Under the pieces are notes generated by a model. That model saw only the letters and a program-made list of their open reading frames with translations, had not been told where the DNA came from and made no database searches. This document shows positions 24,001 to 30,720 of a stretch of DNA of 64,000 nt, piece by piece. Each line of letters starts with the position of its first letter. The first letter of the stretch is position 1. The position numbers were made by a program, and so were the translations under genes. Source of the stretch: Leuctra nigra (taxonomy: Eukaryota > Arthropoda > Insecta > Plecoptera > Leuctridae); NCBI GenBank assembly GCA_934045905.1, contig OW203762.1, positions 18,446,345 through 18,510,344 on the forward strand, read 5' to 3'.

Positions 24001-27000
24001 TTATTGAAATTGCATAAATTAAGTGAAATACACAATTTTTAATAGTAGAAAATATTAGAAAAATTCAATAATATTGATTTATTTTTATCTACAGTCATAT
24101 TATACATATTTATTATTTTTGGATTATTATATTGATATTACATGTGTAGGAATACAATTGTTCATTTGACAATTGTTCAATTGTTCATCAAGAGGATTAG
24201 GTTTTAAGAGTTGTGACTCAACCAGCAAGATTGTGTAGACCATATACATAAATAATCAACAGTTGAGTTGTCAGTTTTTCTCTTCAGATATCACTTATAT
24301 GTAATTTATCAAAACTACGATAGCATCACGAATCCCCACAGCCTTCTCGACAGTCACTTCGTTCTCTGGGTAGCTGCCTGCCGACGAACAATTAAAGCTA
24401 TTACGTCATCGGTTTCTTGCACGGTTAGAGGCGCTACTCCTGGTGGTGGCAATAAATGTACTACAAGGTGACGTCATTTCCACTGCCTTCTTTATTGCGA
24501 ATCAAGAGATTCGATTGGACATTTGAATTTTACCGCCGAATCTCATCTGCTTTCGAATCTCATGATTCACATTAAAGAAGGCAGTGGAATGATGTCATCT
24601 TGTAGTACATTTTATTGCCACCACAGGGAGTAGCGCCTCCAAACGTGCAAGAAACCGATGACGTCATAGCTTTTATTGTTCGTCGGCAGGCAGCTACCCA
24701 GAGAACGAAGTGACTGTCGAGAAGGCTGTGCGAATCCCATATAAACTCCATTCACTATAAGAATGGCAACCTTGAAATCTACTGTCAAGCCATAGATATT
24801 TAGCTCAATTTTGAATACGATTTTAATGACTGTATAATATCTGTAATGATTATTATAATATGAATAAGTTGTTTCCAATAAATTGCTAGATGACAATCAA
24901 ATAAAAGGCTTAACTTTATGTTTCAAGGTTGCCATTCTTACAGTGAATGGACTCTAGATCAGAAGTCAATGATTTTTGTGGCACTAACTGACTGCAATGT
25001 ATTTTTTTAACCGCGTGACGGCTTGACCTGCGAAACATTGCCAGCCGCTTTTATGGTCAACGCCAGATATAAATGAGTAAATTACAGTATTAAAAAATAG
25101 AAATGCACTCTCATAATTGCACTTTGACATACAACTGAAAACAAAATATTCAAATGCACGAATAAGATTGAACAGTATTCCTATGACTTGTAATAACTAG
25201 ATCTAAGCATTTCCAAAATGCCTAAATCTGATACAAGATTATAGAGGAATAGCAGCAGTCATACGGATTCCCAACGAGTCATCGAGGTAGGTTTCAGTAA
25301 TGATGGAGAGCGTTGTTTTGTAAAAATTGTCATCTTGAAATGCCCTCGTGTGACCGTTGTGTTGCCATGTTGTTTCAGCTGCGGAAGCACGAGATCAGCA
25401 TCGAGATCCACTCTCTCTCGCTGCACAAGTCTGCGCTGGACAAGGTGGCCGGCTCCACCCAGAAGGTCTACATTGAGTTCAAGTTCCTTGGCATGGGCGA
25501 CCACGAGTTGGAGACCCCTCCCGAGCTTCTCGCTCCGCTCATGACCTTCAACTACAGGAAGGGTAAGTATCCTCATTCCTGCTTCACAGTTGAACTTCAA
25601 TACTGGGTGCCTATTCTCGAGTTAGTTGAAAATGTTTGTTAAAACAAAAGATATTACGTGATTTTGCATAGTCGAGCATTTCCGTTGACGGTTTCAACTC
25701 GAGAATAGGCACTCTGGTTCACAATTATAGCAGCATGTAAAGTATACCTACACTGCATTTCACGTTTAGCTGGCCACCAGACGTTGCCCCTAGTTTTGTA
25801 AATAACAGGTTTTTTGTCCATCCCTCAGTCGATGTGAGCGATCGCGCGGTCTTCCGAGACCATCCCTCTCTCTCGGACAAGGGGTATTCCAAATATCTAA
25901 CCAGACAGCTAAATGTGAAACGCAGTGTAGTTTGAAATTGGAACAGTTTTATTTTACTAGAAAAACACTCTGTGTAACACTCAATAGTCAATATGTCCAT
26001 GTTTGGACAACACGATTGGAAAATATTTTCTCCCATAAATACTACTACTAAGTATAATGTTGGGTATTGTGTTCAGTGTTCAGCTACTCGAACCAAGAGA
26101 AGCGCATGTGGTTGAACGCGATGGCCAAGGCAACGACGATGGAGAAGGCCGTGATTCTCTTCAGGATCGTCAGTGAACCCGCACCTGCCGACGAGAACGA
26201 GACCATCTACTGCGAGGATATCGCGTGAGTGAACCACTTCGGTAGACACTTTATTTCATCACTTACTATAGAGGTAGTCACTAGAGGTAGTGAAAACTTA
26301 AAATTTCAATTTGTGTTTTTTTTATACAGTTTAGGAGTATTAGTGAGGGATGTAAGCACAAAAATAGTGCAAAATGTGATACTAATTTTTCCTTTGGCAG
26401 TCTTATAGGAAATTTTCCGCTCTTTCATAATTTCGATATCCTCAAAAAATCGGGCGGCCATTTTGGGCCCCAGGGCTGTCCAAAGTGCCAAAAAGTGTGT
26501 ATTTCAGTGAAATTATAAAATTTTTGTAAATTTATTGTTCTTGTATAATAAACGATGTGTCAGGAACGTACGATAAAAAAATAAAAATTCTAAGTCGAAC
26601 CAAAGTTGTATTTATTCAAGAAATTAAAGATGTCGGCGAGTAAGCTCTAAAATGGCCGCCATTTTCAGGGAATTCGTGTTTCAAGGTCGCAGTTGCTTAT
26701 GTAGGTTCATATTATGGACTTTTAACTTTAAAATCTATGGGTCACGAAATTAACCCTTTGGGGGGTGGGGGGTGGAGACCTATAGGTTTCGATATCTGTA
26801 AAATAAACGATAGTAGATAGAGACTAATAATTTCTTGCATACACTAATAAAATTGTGCTCCGTTTGAAAAAAATCACAAGATCCCAAAATTATGTCGCCA
26901 TCTTGAATGAGACGCGTTTATATTTCGTTCTTTTGCGCTCAGCAGTTCAAAAATCATGATAAATTTGCTATTTTGTTCATCCCTTGTTCACTGCAAAGGT

Positions 27001-30000
27001 ATTGAGTCACCGCCTTCTGGACTAACATTACAATGCTAAAATCCCTATCTTGGGGCGTTTTTTCAACACAAGAATGCAATTTCAATGAGAACGGTTGGAG
27101 ATACAAAAAATATGCTAATTACAAATTTAATTATTAGTATTAGGGCTATATTTTATGTCAAATAAACTTTTTCGTAGTGCTTATAAAAATTACTAAATTT
27201 TACGAAAATTTCAAAATAAACTCTTTTTATCCAAGATGGCGGCATAATTTTGAGTTCTCGTATTTTTTTTGAAGAGAGCACATTTTCTTTAGTATGTGCA
27301 AAAAACCATTTTTCTCTAGCTAGTGTGGGCTATTGTACAGATATCAAAACCTTTTGGTCTCCACCCCCCACCCCCCAAAGGGTTAATTTCGAGACCCAAT
27401 AATTTTGAAGTTAAAAGTCCATAATATGAACCTACATAAGCAACTGCAACCTTAGAGCACAAATTCCCTGAAAATGGCGGCCATTTTAGAGCTTACTCGC
27501 CGACATCTTTAATTTCTTGAATAAATACAACTTTGGTTCGACTTAGAATTTTTATTTTTTTATCGTACGTTCCTGACACATCGTTTATTATACAAAAACA
27601 ATAAATTGACAAAAGTATTATAATTTCACTGAAATACACTCTTTTTGGTACTTTGGACAGCCCTGGGGCCCAAAATGGCCGCCCGATTTTTTGAGGATAT
27701 CGAAATTATGAAAGAGCGGAAAATTTCCTATAAGACTGCCAAAGGAAAAATTAGTATCACATTTTGCACTATTTTGCCAAATGTATGTGCTAACAGCCCT
27801 CACTATATGCGCTTTCGCCAGATTATATAATCGTCTAGAGCAGATTTAATGACACTACTAACTCAATTTCCACAAAAAGCGAGCTAGTAAGTTTCTTCAG
27901 AAAGCTAACTATATACCGGGTGACCCCAAAAAAAAACCTCCAACGGGCAAGACGTCACTGTGACGAAACTACTTCCACATATCGGGCTGAAAATGACACC
28001 AAATATACAAAACATACTAAGGTCTAATATGTTAAAGTTTTTACGCCATAGCTTTCACAGGAAAAAAGTACAATCTTTTCGAATTTCCTTCTCAAAAAAT
28101 CGATTATATGGGGCTCAAAATTCACGCGTCCAGAAAATGTCCGTGGCCGGGACACTGTTTACTCAAAACTGCTGACGATATCAATCTGAAAAATTTCATA
28201 TGTTATTCAAAATATATTGCTATCGATTGTGTAAAAATTTCAATTCATTTGAATCAATGTAACAAAAGTTATGTTATCTAGAATTTGCGTTTAAAAGCAT
28301 TTAAATACACTAGTGACTAGAGATAATTTATCAAGTTTTATTTCACATGTTAAAGTAATACCAACATCTTGCTCAAAATATTTTTTTTTAATTTATAATC
28401 TTAGCGTACTTGCTAAATTTTCATTACAAAAAAATTTTCAAAAAATTCCTTCCCCGAGTTAGGAGCTATTTTGTAAAAGCAGCACCTGACGTCATCGTAG
28501 GCTCTACCTGTTCAACCTTCGCACCGGATGGACAGCAAGAAGCCGTGCGGCGCGTGGCGAGACAGTCTCCTGTCACATTCCTCAGAGAGAGTTTCATTTG
28601 TGCTCTACATTTATTTAGTCTAAGGTTCTGTTTTGATAGTGCAGTATCTCTATGTATTAATTTTCAAGTAATTTATTTTTATTTTGGTATTTAGTTTTAT
28701 TTTATTAACATGGTTCAACGTTGCTGTGTGTATGAGTGCAATAACAATTCTTTGAAAAGCAATAGTGACACAAAAAGTGTGTCATCGATAGATTTCCGTC
28801 ATCCACAAAATCACCTCAACTGCAGCGGCAATTAGTACACAAAGTCAACCGAGAAAATTTTGTGCCAAGTACATTTACATAAGTCTGTTCTGATCATTTT
28901 AACAATAAATATTTCGAAATTTCTAACCGCCTCAATACAGAGTTTTTTTCCCCCGAAAGAACTCGTTCCCTGATTGAAATCTACAGCAGTTCCATCCGGT
29001 AATTTAGGTAGGGTAAAACTGAATCTATTCAATCTAAGGGACGAAAATCTTGATGCAAAATAATAGAACTCTAAATTATTAGATGTGATTGATTTCGCTG
29101 TGCCGTCTTTCAGTAAAGAGAGTGCAAGAAAGAGGAAGCTTCCGCTCAAGACAATTATGCAATGCAATCATCTAGATCACGCAGAGTGTGTATAACGTCA
29201 GATTCATTGCAACACAAAGATTCCATGTCCGTCGGCATTATTTGACAAAATACGCACTTACACCAATCACAATTACCAGCTCTGCCGCCAAAGCTTTCTA
29301 CCCTGGCTCGGTTTTCAATATTTTTTAAATTTATATTGTGCAATTCGTCGTTTGTATAGGTCGGTTCAAACAAGTAAGGATTTATCGTATACATTTTAAC
29401 TTGGACGATGACACTACACACTCGATCGTACGTACTTTCCCAACTAATTTAAATCACGGTTGAAGTTGAAGTCGTCAGCCGCCACTGCCCGCCTGCTACC
29501 CTGCCTGGCCTACTACAAGCGGTGAGCCTACGATGACGTCAGCGTGGCCACGCGCAAGTTTGAAATTGAATGTTAGAAATCGGGATTAGTCAGGGATAAA
29601 CATGACCAATCGAGCTAAAACTTGTTTTGGTTACTTGTGTTGATGAATTGAACAAGAAAATTATGAATTGGACCAAGATGTTGGTATTACTTTAATTTTA
29701 GAAGTGAAATTATCTCCCATATTTTCTGTTTTTAAGCTCAACTTCAAGATACCATAATTTTCGTTCCACTGATTCAAATGTATTGAAATTTGTATATGTA
29801 CACTCGGCCAAACAAAAATTGAACGTTGATTAAATTTGAATGACTGCTAGTCATGTCCCATAATAACCAATCTAAGCTTGTTATTATCATTGAAATGTGA
29901 GGTCACCTACTAGAGTGAGACAATGAGATCGCTTAGACTGACTTCTGATGGTGCGATCTTACATTTATCAGCCTATCAGATTTATTGAACGTTCAATTTT

Positions 30001-30626
30001 TGTTTGGCCAAGTGTACAATAGTCATATGTTTTCAATCACATTTTAAATTATCAGCGTGATCTCATTAGTAGTGTTGAAAATAAAGGTGTCCATGCCAGT
30101 GGGCTTTTTCTGAATGTGCGCTTTTTAAGCTCCGTATAATCGATTTTTCGACAACCAAATTCGAACAGCTGTACCTAACTTTTTTCCTACAAAAGAAATG
30201 TTTTGAAACTTTTACATATCAAATATTAGTATGTTCGTTATAACATGTGAAATTTTCGGACCAATATCTGCAGTAGTTTCTTCACAGCGGTGTCTCGTAC
30301 ATTGGATGTTTTTTTGGGGCCACCCGGTATATTAAAGTGTTATAACTTCATTAAGTACAGAATGTATTGCTCCGTTTGAAATGAATCTAAAAGTTGCAAG
30401 AGGTTTTCAAATTTCGAAATGAAATGGCGACTTCATGCTCAAAACAGTACGCTTTTTCTCGCTGGCTTGGTTCAGGTTCGTGGAACTGGACATGCGTCTG
30501 TTGCTGAGCAAACAGGACCTGGATCACAAAGATGTCCCCGTCCTCAGCAGCGATGGAAAGAGAGACGTTATCGGCGCTCTCACTCTGTCCATCTTAGGCA
30601 CCAAACACTTCAAGCCTTCCGAGTGA
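5804..30626 (+). CDS. RPGRIP1/RPGRIP1L-like protein, multi-exon gene (5' end outside the window)
   Basis: RPGRIP1-family proteins sit at the ciliary transition zone and bind RPGR and nephrocystin partners. Visible here are 15 exons that chain by splice site and phase: 5804-6022, 7367-7741, 8136-8237, 10561-10651, 11712-11934, 12744-12805, 13126-13892, 14646-14698, [a gap exon is likely], 15846-15883, 17121-17264, 17574-17742, 23735-23853, 25379-25562, 26077-26224, 30476-30626. The last three exons encode a beta-rich RID-like domain (HEISIEIHSLSL..., ...IYCEDI..., LTLSILG) that lines up along its length with the C-terminus of RPGRIP1L. RELETTREMLRVQCLINEE at the end of the 13126 exon resembles the family's coiled coil (human RPGRIP1L has QELEKTRNMLIMQHKINKD). 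The C2 domains normally lying between coil and RID are not seen. Two donors are GC, and the donor at 8238 reads TT. The family call is firm at the C-terminus. Whether it is RPGRIP1 or RPGRIP1L, and the exact N-terminal exons, are less certain. Confidence 0.8.
6084..6131 (+). mobile_element. Severely 5'-truncated LINE 3' end
   Basis: This matches the terminal sequence of the LINE at the window start (CACCGTGCCAAAGACACATT..., then ACAAAT repeats). Only about 48 bp remain, just after the donor of the preceding exon. Confidence 0.7.
6197..6370. mobile_element. Short MITE with inverted ends
   Basis: The terminal inverted repeats are GGGTTCACATGAC (6202) and GTCATGTGAACCC (ending 6365), extended by AAGTT and GGCTT. 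It also contains an internal inverted GCCAATC pair. The family is not identified. Confidence 0.6.
6544..6901. mobile_element. MITE carrying a tRNA-like segment
   Basis: The inverted ends of about 50 bp include CCCGACAGCCGGGA on the left and TCCCGGCTGTCGGGA on the right, followed inward by AGGTTAAAAAAAT and its complement. The ends themselves contain small palindromes. The interior holds the tRNA-like stretch at 6640-6716 and a T tract. Confidence 0.7.
6640..6716 (+). tRNA. tRNA-like sequence (pseudo-tRNA or SINE head), not a functional tRNA gene
   Basis: TGGCGCTATGG resembles an A box and GGTTCGAATCC is a perfect B box, spaced as in a tRNA. The T-arm stem GTCGG/CCGGC pairs. The 3' acceptor-like GGGAGCA does not pair with the 5' end, and the anticodon stem is poor. 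It is therefore a degenerate tRNA or a Pol III promoter within the MITE. Confidence 0.5.
6922..7366 (+). other. Intron sequence, nothing recognised
   Basis: AT-rich intron of the RPGRIP1-like gene ending in the acceptor TTTCTACAG (7366). No repeat with clear ends and no coding potential is seen. Confidence 0.5.
7367..7741 (+). CDS. RPGRIP1-like exon, Lys/Ser-rich
   Basis: Acceptor TTTCTACAG, donor GTAAGT at 7742, 125 codons, phase 0 to 0. The sequence is hydrophilic and low in complexity (KKKKSALSDPSKSVSD...). The frame stays open past the donor to a stop at 7879 and still looks protein-like (RLEELLKLEDRNHL), so intron retention or an alternative end is possible. Confidence 0.65.
8136..8237 (+). 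CDS. RPGRIP1-like exon with non-canonical donor
   Basis: Acceptor TTGTGACAG is followed by 34 codons with helical, coiled-coil character (GELMEQHRMMDQQMKILLQ). The next exon enters in phase 0, so this exon should end at 8237, where the bases are CAG followed by TTATGC, not GTATGC. The only nearby GT (8237) gives the wrong phase. See findings. Confidence 0.6.
8286..8682. mobile_element. Foldback MITE with TTAA target duplication (piggyBac-like)
   Basis: Long inverted arms (GAGGCAAACGGAAGCGAACG at the left, its near-complement at the right) span nearly the whole element, centred near 8490. TTAA flanks both ends (8282-8285, 8683-8686), the piggyBac-type target. A decayed half copy lies at 10749-10935. 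Confidence 0.75.
9037..10371. mobile_element. Mariner-like MITE, copy 1 (CCGGGTGGCC ends, TA target)
   Basis: It begins CCGGGTGGCCCC and ends in the complement (GGGCCACCTGG) with TA at both sides. Subterminal sequences (GGGCGAGACATC and its complement GATGTCTCGCCC type) are shared with copies at 27916, 48265 and 54951. The interior is itself partly palindromic (9180-9440 against 9440-9650). No transposase is seen. A hAT MITE sits inside it. Confidence 0.7.
9714..10269. mobile_element. hAT-like MITE nested in the mariner-like MITE
   Basis: Ends CAGGGGCGGATCCA and its complement TAGATCCGCCCCTG (one mismatch) are flanked by a perfect 8-bp duplication CGTCAAAC (9706-9713, 10270-10277). The interior has G and C runs. 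Confidence 0.85.
10561..10651 (+). CDS. RPGRIP1-like exon with GC donor
   Basis: Acceptor TTCTTGTCAG, phase 0 entry. The exon ends CAG followed by GCAAGT, a good GC-AG donor, phase 1. A second in-phase GC donor (CAG/GCAAGC, about 10713) is an alternative end. Thr/Ser/Gln-rich, no domain. The next exon needs phase 1, which both options satisfy. Confidence 0.6.
10749..10935 (+). mobile_element. Decayed half copy of the TTAA MITE
   Basis: After TTAA (10745-10748) the sequence follows the left arm of the 8286-8682 element (AAGCGAACGGGAATC, then TCTTCCCACT and AAAAATCAGATAGTA) and stops near its centre. The right arm is missing. Confidence 0.7.
11712..11934 (+). CDS. RPGRIP1-like exon, Pro/Ser-rich
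   Basis: Acceptor ATCATTTCAG, donor GTTGGT at 11935, phase 1 in and phase 2 out. The encoded stretch is disordered (FAPTTPAPPAIHPSYVRPS) and then acidic. It joins in frame with the exons on both sides. Confidence 0.65.
11935..12743 (+). other. Intron with a dispersed repeat, otherwise nothing recognised
   Basis: Contains the 12332-12481 segment also found at 51184-51321. The rest is AT-rich with no clear element ends. Confidence 0.5.
12332..12481 (+). repeat. Dispersed repeat shared with 51184-51321
   Basis: Both copies contain CTCAAAAGAAGTTG, CAAGTAGATAT, CTAATGATCTTA-like and TCTGGAAATTC blocks in the same order. One lies in the RPGRIP1-like gene and one in NCAPG. No terminal repeats are seen, so the class is unknown. 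Confidence 0.65.
12744..12805 (+). CDS. RPGRIP1-like short exon
   Basis: Acceptor CTGTTTTAG, donor GTGAGT at 12806, 62 nt, phase 2 in and phase 1 out. Encodes SLNELEYKDKSLLQKSEQQP. Phase agrees with both neighbours. Confidence 0.65.
13126..13892 (+). CDS. RPGRIP1-like large exon: SPTP repeats, KKxE repeats, coiled coil
   Basis: Acceptor GCTTTCTTTAG, donor GTAACA at 13893, 767 nt, phase 1 in and phase 0 out. Three parts follow one another: about eight decapeptide repeats of the form LSGRVSPTPV (30-bp units); a highly charged stretch of KKxExEDQDKK repeats; and a coiled-coil end, RELETTREMLRVQCLINEE, which resembles the RPGRIP1L coiled coil. The repeats are rich in Pro/Ser or Lys/Glu and should be disordered. 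The antisense Leu- and Gly-rich ORFs are shadows of the repeats. Confidence 0.75.
13972..14100. mobile_element. Small MITE, GTTTACAGCTCGGC family, copy 1
   Basis: The left end GGTTTACAGCTCGGCAACA faces GTGTAAACGTACC at the right, and the middle (AAGATAAACCATGTT, CAAGGTCGGCG) matches a second copy at 44869-45013. Confidence 0.65.
14646..14698 (+). CDS. RPGRIP1-like short exon
   Basis: Acceptor TTTGTTTGCAG, donor GTAAGT at 14699, 53 nt, phase 0 in and phase 2 out. Encodes LTEKPPKPNKFVPLSSN. The next exon seen needs phase 1, so at least one exon is missing between, probably in the N gap. Confidence 0.55.
15254..15453. other. Assembly gap (200 N)
   Basis: Exactly 200 undetermined bases. The flanks belong to an intron of the RPGRIP1-like gene. 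The right flank (to about 15815) looks like a truncated relative of the hAT-like element at 18779-23596. Confidence 0.95.
15454..15815. mobile_element. Truncated hAT-like element next to the gap
   Basis: ATTTCCCAAATCTCAACAAT and following sequence match, in inverse orientation, the left internal part of the 18779-23596 element. An A/T tract and ACCCGGGTAATTACCCGG repeats precede an end-like ATCCGACCTCTA. The other end is lost in the gap. Confidence 0.5.
15846..15883 (+). CDS. RPGRIP1-like micro-exon (candidate)
   Basis: Acceptor GTTGCTCCTAG, donor GTACGT at 15884, 38 nt. In phase 1 it reads PVPPDSPPEETE and leaves in phase 0, matching the next exon. Other entry phases give a stop or an unlikely peptide. 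Confidence 0.5.
16213..16840. mobile_element. 628-bp palindromic foldback MITE
   Basis: Ends AATAGACCAAAACATCAACT and AGTTTATGTTTTGGTCTATT are flanked by a 5-bp duplication GATGT (16208-16212, 16841-16845). Most of the element is a near-perfect inverted repeat centred near 16520, around GATGCTTACCTCAGTGTCAA and its complement. It lies in an intron, so the transcript could form a long hairpin. Confidence 0.8.
17121..17264 (+). CDS. RPGRIP1-like exon
   Basis: Acceptor GTTCGTTGCAG, donor GTAACT at 17265, 48 codons, phase 0 to 0. Encodes a basic stretch with a short helix (KAINELRESVSAMMRRNSV). Confidence 0.65.
17574..17742 (+). CDS. RPGRIP1-like exon with GC donor
   Basis: Acceptor TTCTACCTTCAG, 169 nt, phase 0 in and phase 1 out. 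The donor is AAAG/GCAAGC, a GC-AG intron. The next exon begins TG AGT, restoring frame. Encodes an acidic helix followed by PKPIEPSSPIIESPPIT. The intron that follows is 6 kb because of a nested transposon insertion. Confidence 0.65.
19464..22325 (-). pseudogene. LINE ORF2: AP endonuclease plus reverse transcriptase, one in-frame stop
   Basis: The endonuclease part (22325-21309) shows the conserved IYRPPSGD, ISGDFNIN and GIADHYSQI motifs of AP-like LINE endonucleases. After a single TAA (about 21309-21311) the same frame continues into the reverse transcriptase, with NYRPIALLS, FYDFTEAFD, GVPQGSTLAPLLF and FADD, then the C-terminal LYGIEMWGN block. The frame is otherwise open for about 950 codons, so this copy lost function by one point change or the stop is an assembly error. 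The true ORF2 start lies further upstream: VLHSNVQCLRNKI continues past the ORF limit and overlaps the ORF1 end. Confidence 0.85.
22355..23335 (-). CDS. LINE ORF1 with PHD-like zinc finger
   Basis: I start at the internal methionine MTASVAARSCRTC (23335), because the upstream 36 residues look like leader sequence. Residues 9-65 form a Cys/His array (CRTC, CSGWC, HWSC, WCCDDC) resembling a PHD finger, as known for ORF1 of CR1-like LINEs. A coiled coil follows (about 80-125, LINKLMVEIKSLREA), then a C-terminal domain ending FLKPRPPRNSDG. The role is RNA or chromatin binding in retrotransposition. The ORF is intact and its end overlaps or abuts ORF2. Confidence 0.75.
   Translation of the reverse strand: MTASVAARSCRTCKNRFKIKETVITCSGWCQRSIHWSCSKLQVLIDYETFANLPSVTWCCDDCMTEDSPVHHITTQVEHQNKLIKTCISGLKSQGEQLTAQNELINKLMVEIKSLREAKSSSAGIPHHVRHQRNAKNVTKHNAATEPISLYDLDNPAVTLADVLKRGPKPKIPTPVSSQNKTATNDLDVIMNNFQDNSGQDATPSADEFTTVTRRKFRRNNPIIGTGGLTADDLKVAERPEPRMWLHLCRLHKDVQVDDVMKYLSKKTPDYQFSCEQLQARGDYSSFKLGAHQDLKEDLMDPDFWPTGTAVRRFFLKPRPPRNSDG
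23735..23853 (+). CDS. RPGRIP1-like exon
   Basis: Acceptor CTGCCAACAG, donor GTAAGT at 23854, 119 nt, phase 1 in and phase 0 out. Encodes an acidic then basic linker (DVDSDTESEAS...KRRSFSKRAPVKK) just before the RID exons. Confidence 0.7.
24336..24731. mobile_element. Foldback MITE with ~190-bp arms
   Basis: CACAGCCTTCTCGACAGTCA at the left is mirrored at 24712-24735, and pairing continues through TTACGTCATCGGTTTCTTGC to a centre near 24530. The target duplication is not clear. Confidence 0.7.
24747..24954. mobile_element. Small MITE
   Basis: TCCATTCACTATAAGAATGG at the left pairs with CCATTCTTACAGTGAATGGA at the right. It adjoins the preceding foldback. Confidence 0.6.
25379..25562 (+). 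CDS. RPGRIP1-like exon: start of the RPGR-interacting domain
   Basis: Acceptor GTTGTTTCAG, donor GTAAGT at 25563, 184 nt, phase 0 in and phase 1 out. HEISIEIHSLSLHKSAL, then KVYIEFKFLGM and PLMTFNYRKG, follow the first beta strands of the RPGRIP1L C-terminal C2-like domain. Confidence 0.8.
26077..26224 (+). CDS. RPGRIP1-like exon: middle of the RID
   Basis: Acceptor TTGTGTTCAG, donor GTGAGT at 26225, phase 1 in and phase 2 out. Encodes ATTMEKAVILFRIVSEPAP and ENETIYCEDI, matching the family's FTVVSDP and ECEDIG blocks. Confidence 0.8.
26341..27805. mobile_element. 1.46-kb foldback element with ~700-bp arms
   Basis: TAGTGAGGG and CCCTCACTA mark the ends, with TAT on both sides (a possible 3-bp duplication). 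The arms carry the same sequence inverted (for example GGCGGCCATTTTGGGCCCC near 26453 and its complement near 27660), so mirrored ORFs appear on both strands. No transposase is seen. It lies in the last intron of the RPGRIP1-like gene. Confidence 0.75.
28710..28900 (+). pseudogene. THAP-like zinc-finger fragment
   Basis: MVQRCCVYECNNNS is a typical THAP start (Cys pair near the N-terminus). VCSDHF, the closing C-x2-H of the C2CH finger, follows at about 28883 in another frame. A stop and a frameshift separate them, so the finger is broken. THAP domains bind DNA in P-element and several other transposases. Confidence 0.55.
29155..29421 (-). pseudogene. Cys-rich transposon-derived protein fragment
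   Basis: The 88-residue frame contains YLFEPTYTNDEL, then WCKCVFCQIMPT and ESLCC. This Cys spacing resembles the zinc-binding domain found in the P2X7 cytoplasmic tail and in many arthropod transposon-derived proteins annotated 'P2X7-like'. No complete gene is present and the function is unknown. Confidence 0.45.
29800..30014. mobile_element. Tc1/mariner-like MITE
   Basis: Ends CACTCGGCCAAACAAAAATT and AATTTTTGTTTGGCCAAGTG, each flanked by TA. 215 bp, no coding capacity. Nested in mariner-like copy 2. Confidence 0.75.
30476..30626 (+). CDS. RPGRIP1-like last coding exon: end of the RID
   Basis: Acceptor GCTTGGTTCAG, phase 2 in, stop TGA at 30624-30626. Encodes FVELDMRLLLSKQDL and IGALTLSILGTKHFKPSE, matching the family's VDLADMF and IGKLRVTVEAL strands. 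The family C-terminus ends at a similar point. Confidence 0.8.
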
Positions 30627-30700
30627 TGTCCCACTTGTACCAATGAATCTTGTCAGTATTAATACGCATAGTGCCTAATGTTTGTAGCAACTGCAAAGCC

Positions 30701-30720
30701 CAATAAAATCTCACGTCATT
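30701..30720 (+). terminator. Polyadenylation signal of the RPGRIP1-like gene
   Basis: AATAAA in CCCAATAAAATCTC, about 75 bases after the stop codon. This gives a short 3' UTR. Confidence 0.6.

Larger units (their letters stand above)
28487..29541. mobile_element. Nested DNA transposon remnant with THAP and Cys-rich ORF relics
   Basis: Inverted ends TGACGTCATCGTAGGCTC and GAGCCTACGATGACGTCA bound about 1 kb. The plus strand holds a decayed THAP-like zinc finger (28710-28900), and the minus strand holds a Cys-rich ORF (29421-29155). Two convergent fragments of this sort suggest a reduced two-gene transposon. Confidence 0.6.
27916..30327. mobile_element. Mariner-like MITE, copy 2, with nested insertions
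   Basis: Begins CCGGGTGACCCC and ends GGGGCCACCCGG, TA on both sides. The internal sequence is related to the copies at 9037 and 54951. Two further elements lie inside it (28487-29541 and 29800-30014). Confidence 0.7.

Noticed and set aside
26306..27830. Pair of identical 61-aa ORFs on opposite strands
   Set aside because: Mirrored arms of a foldback element; no coding evidence.
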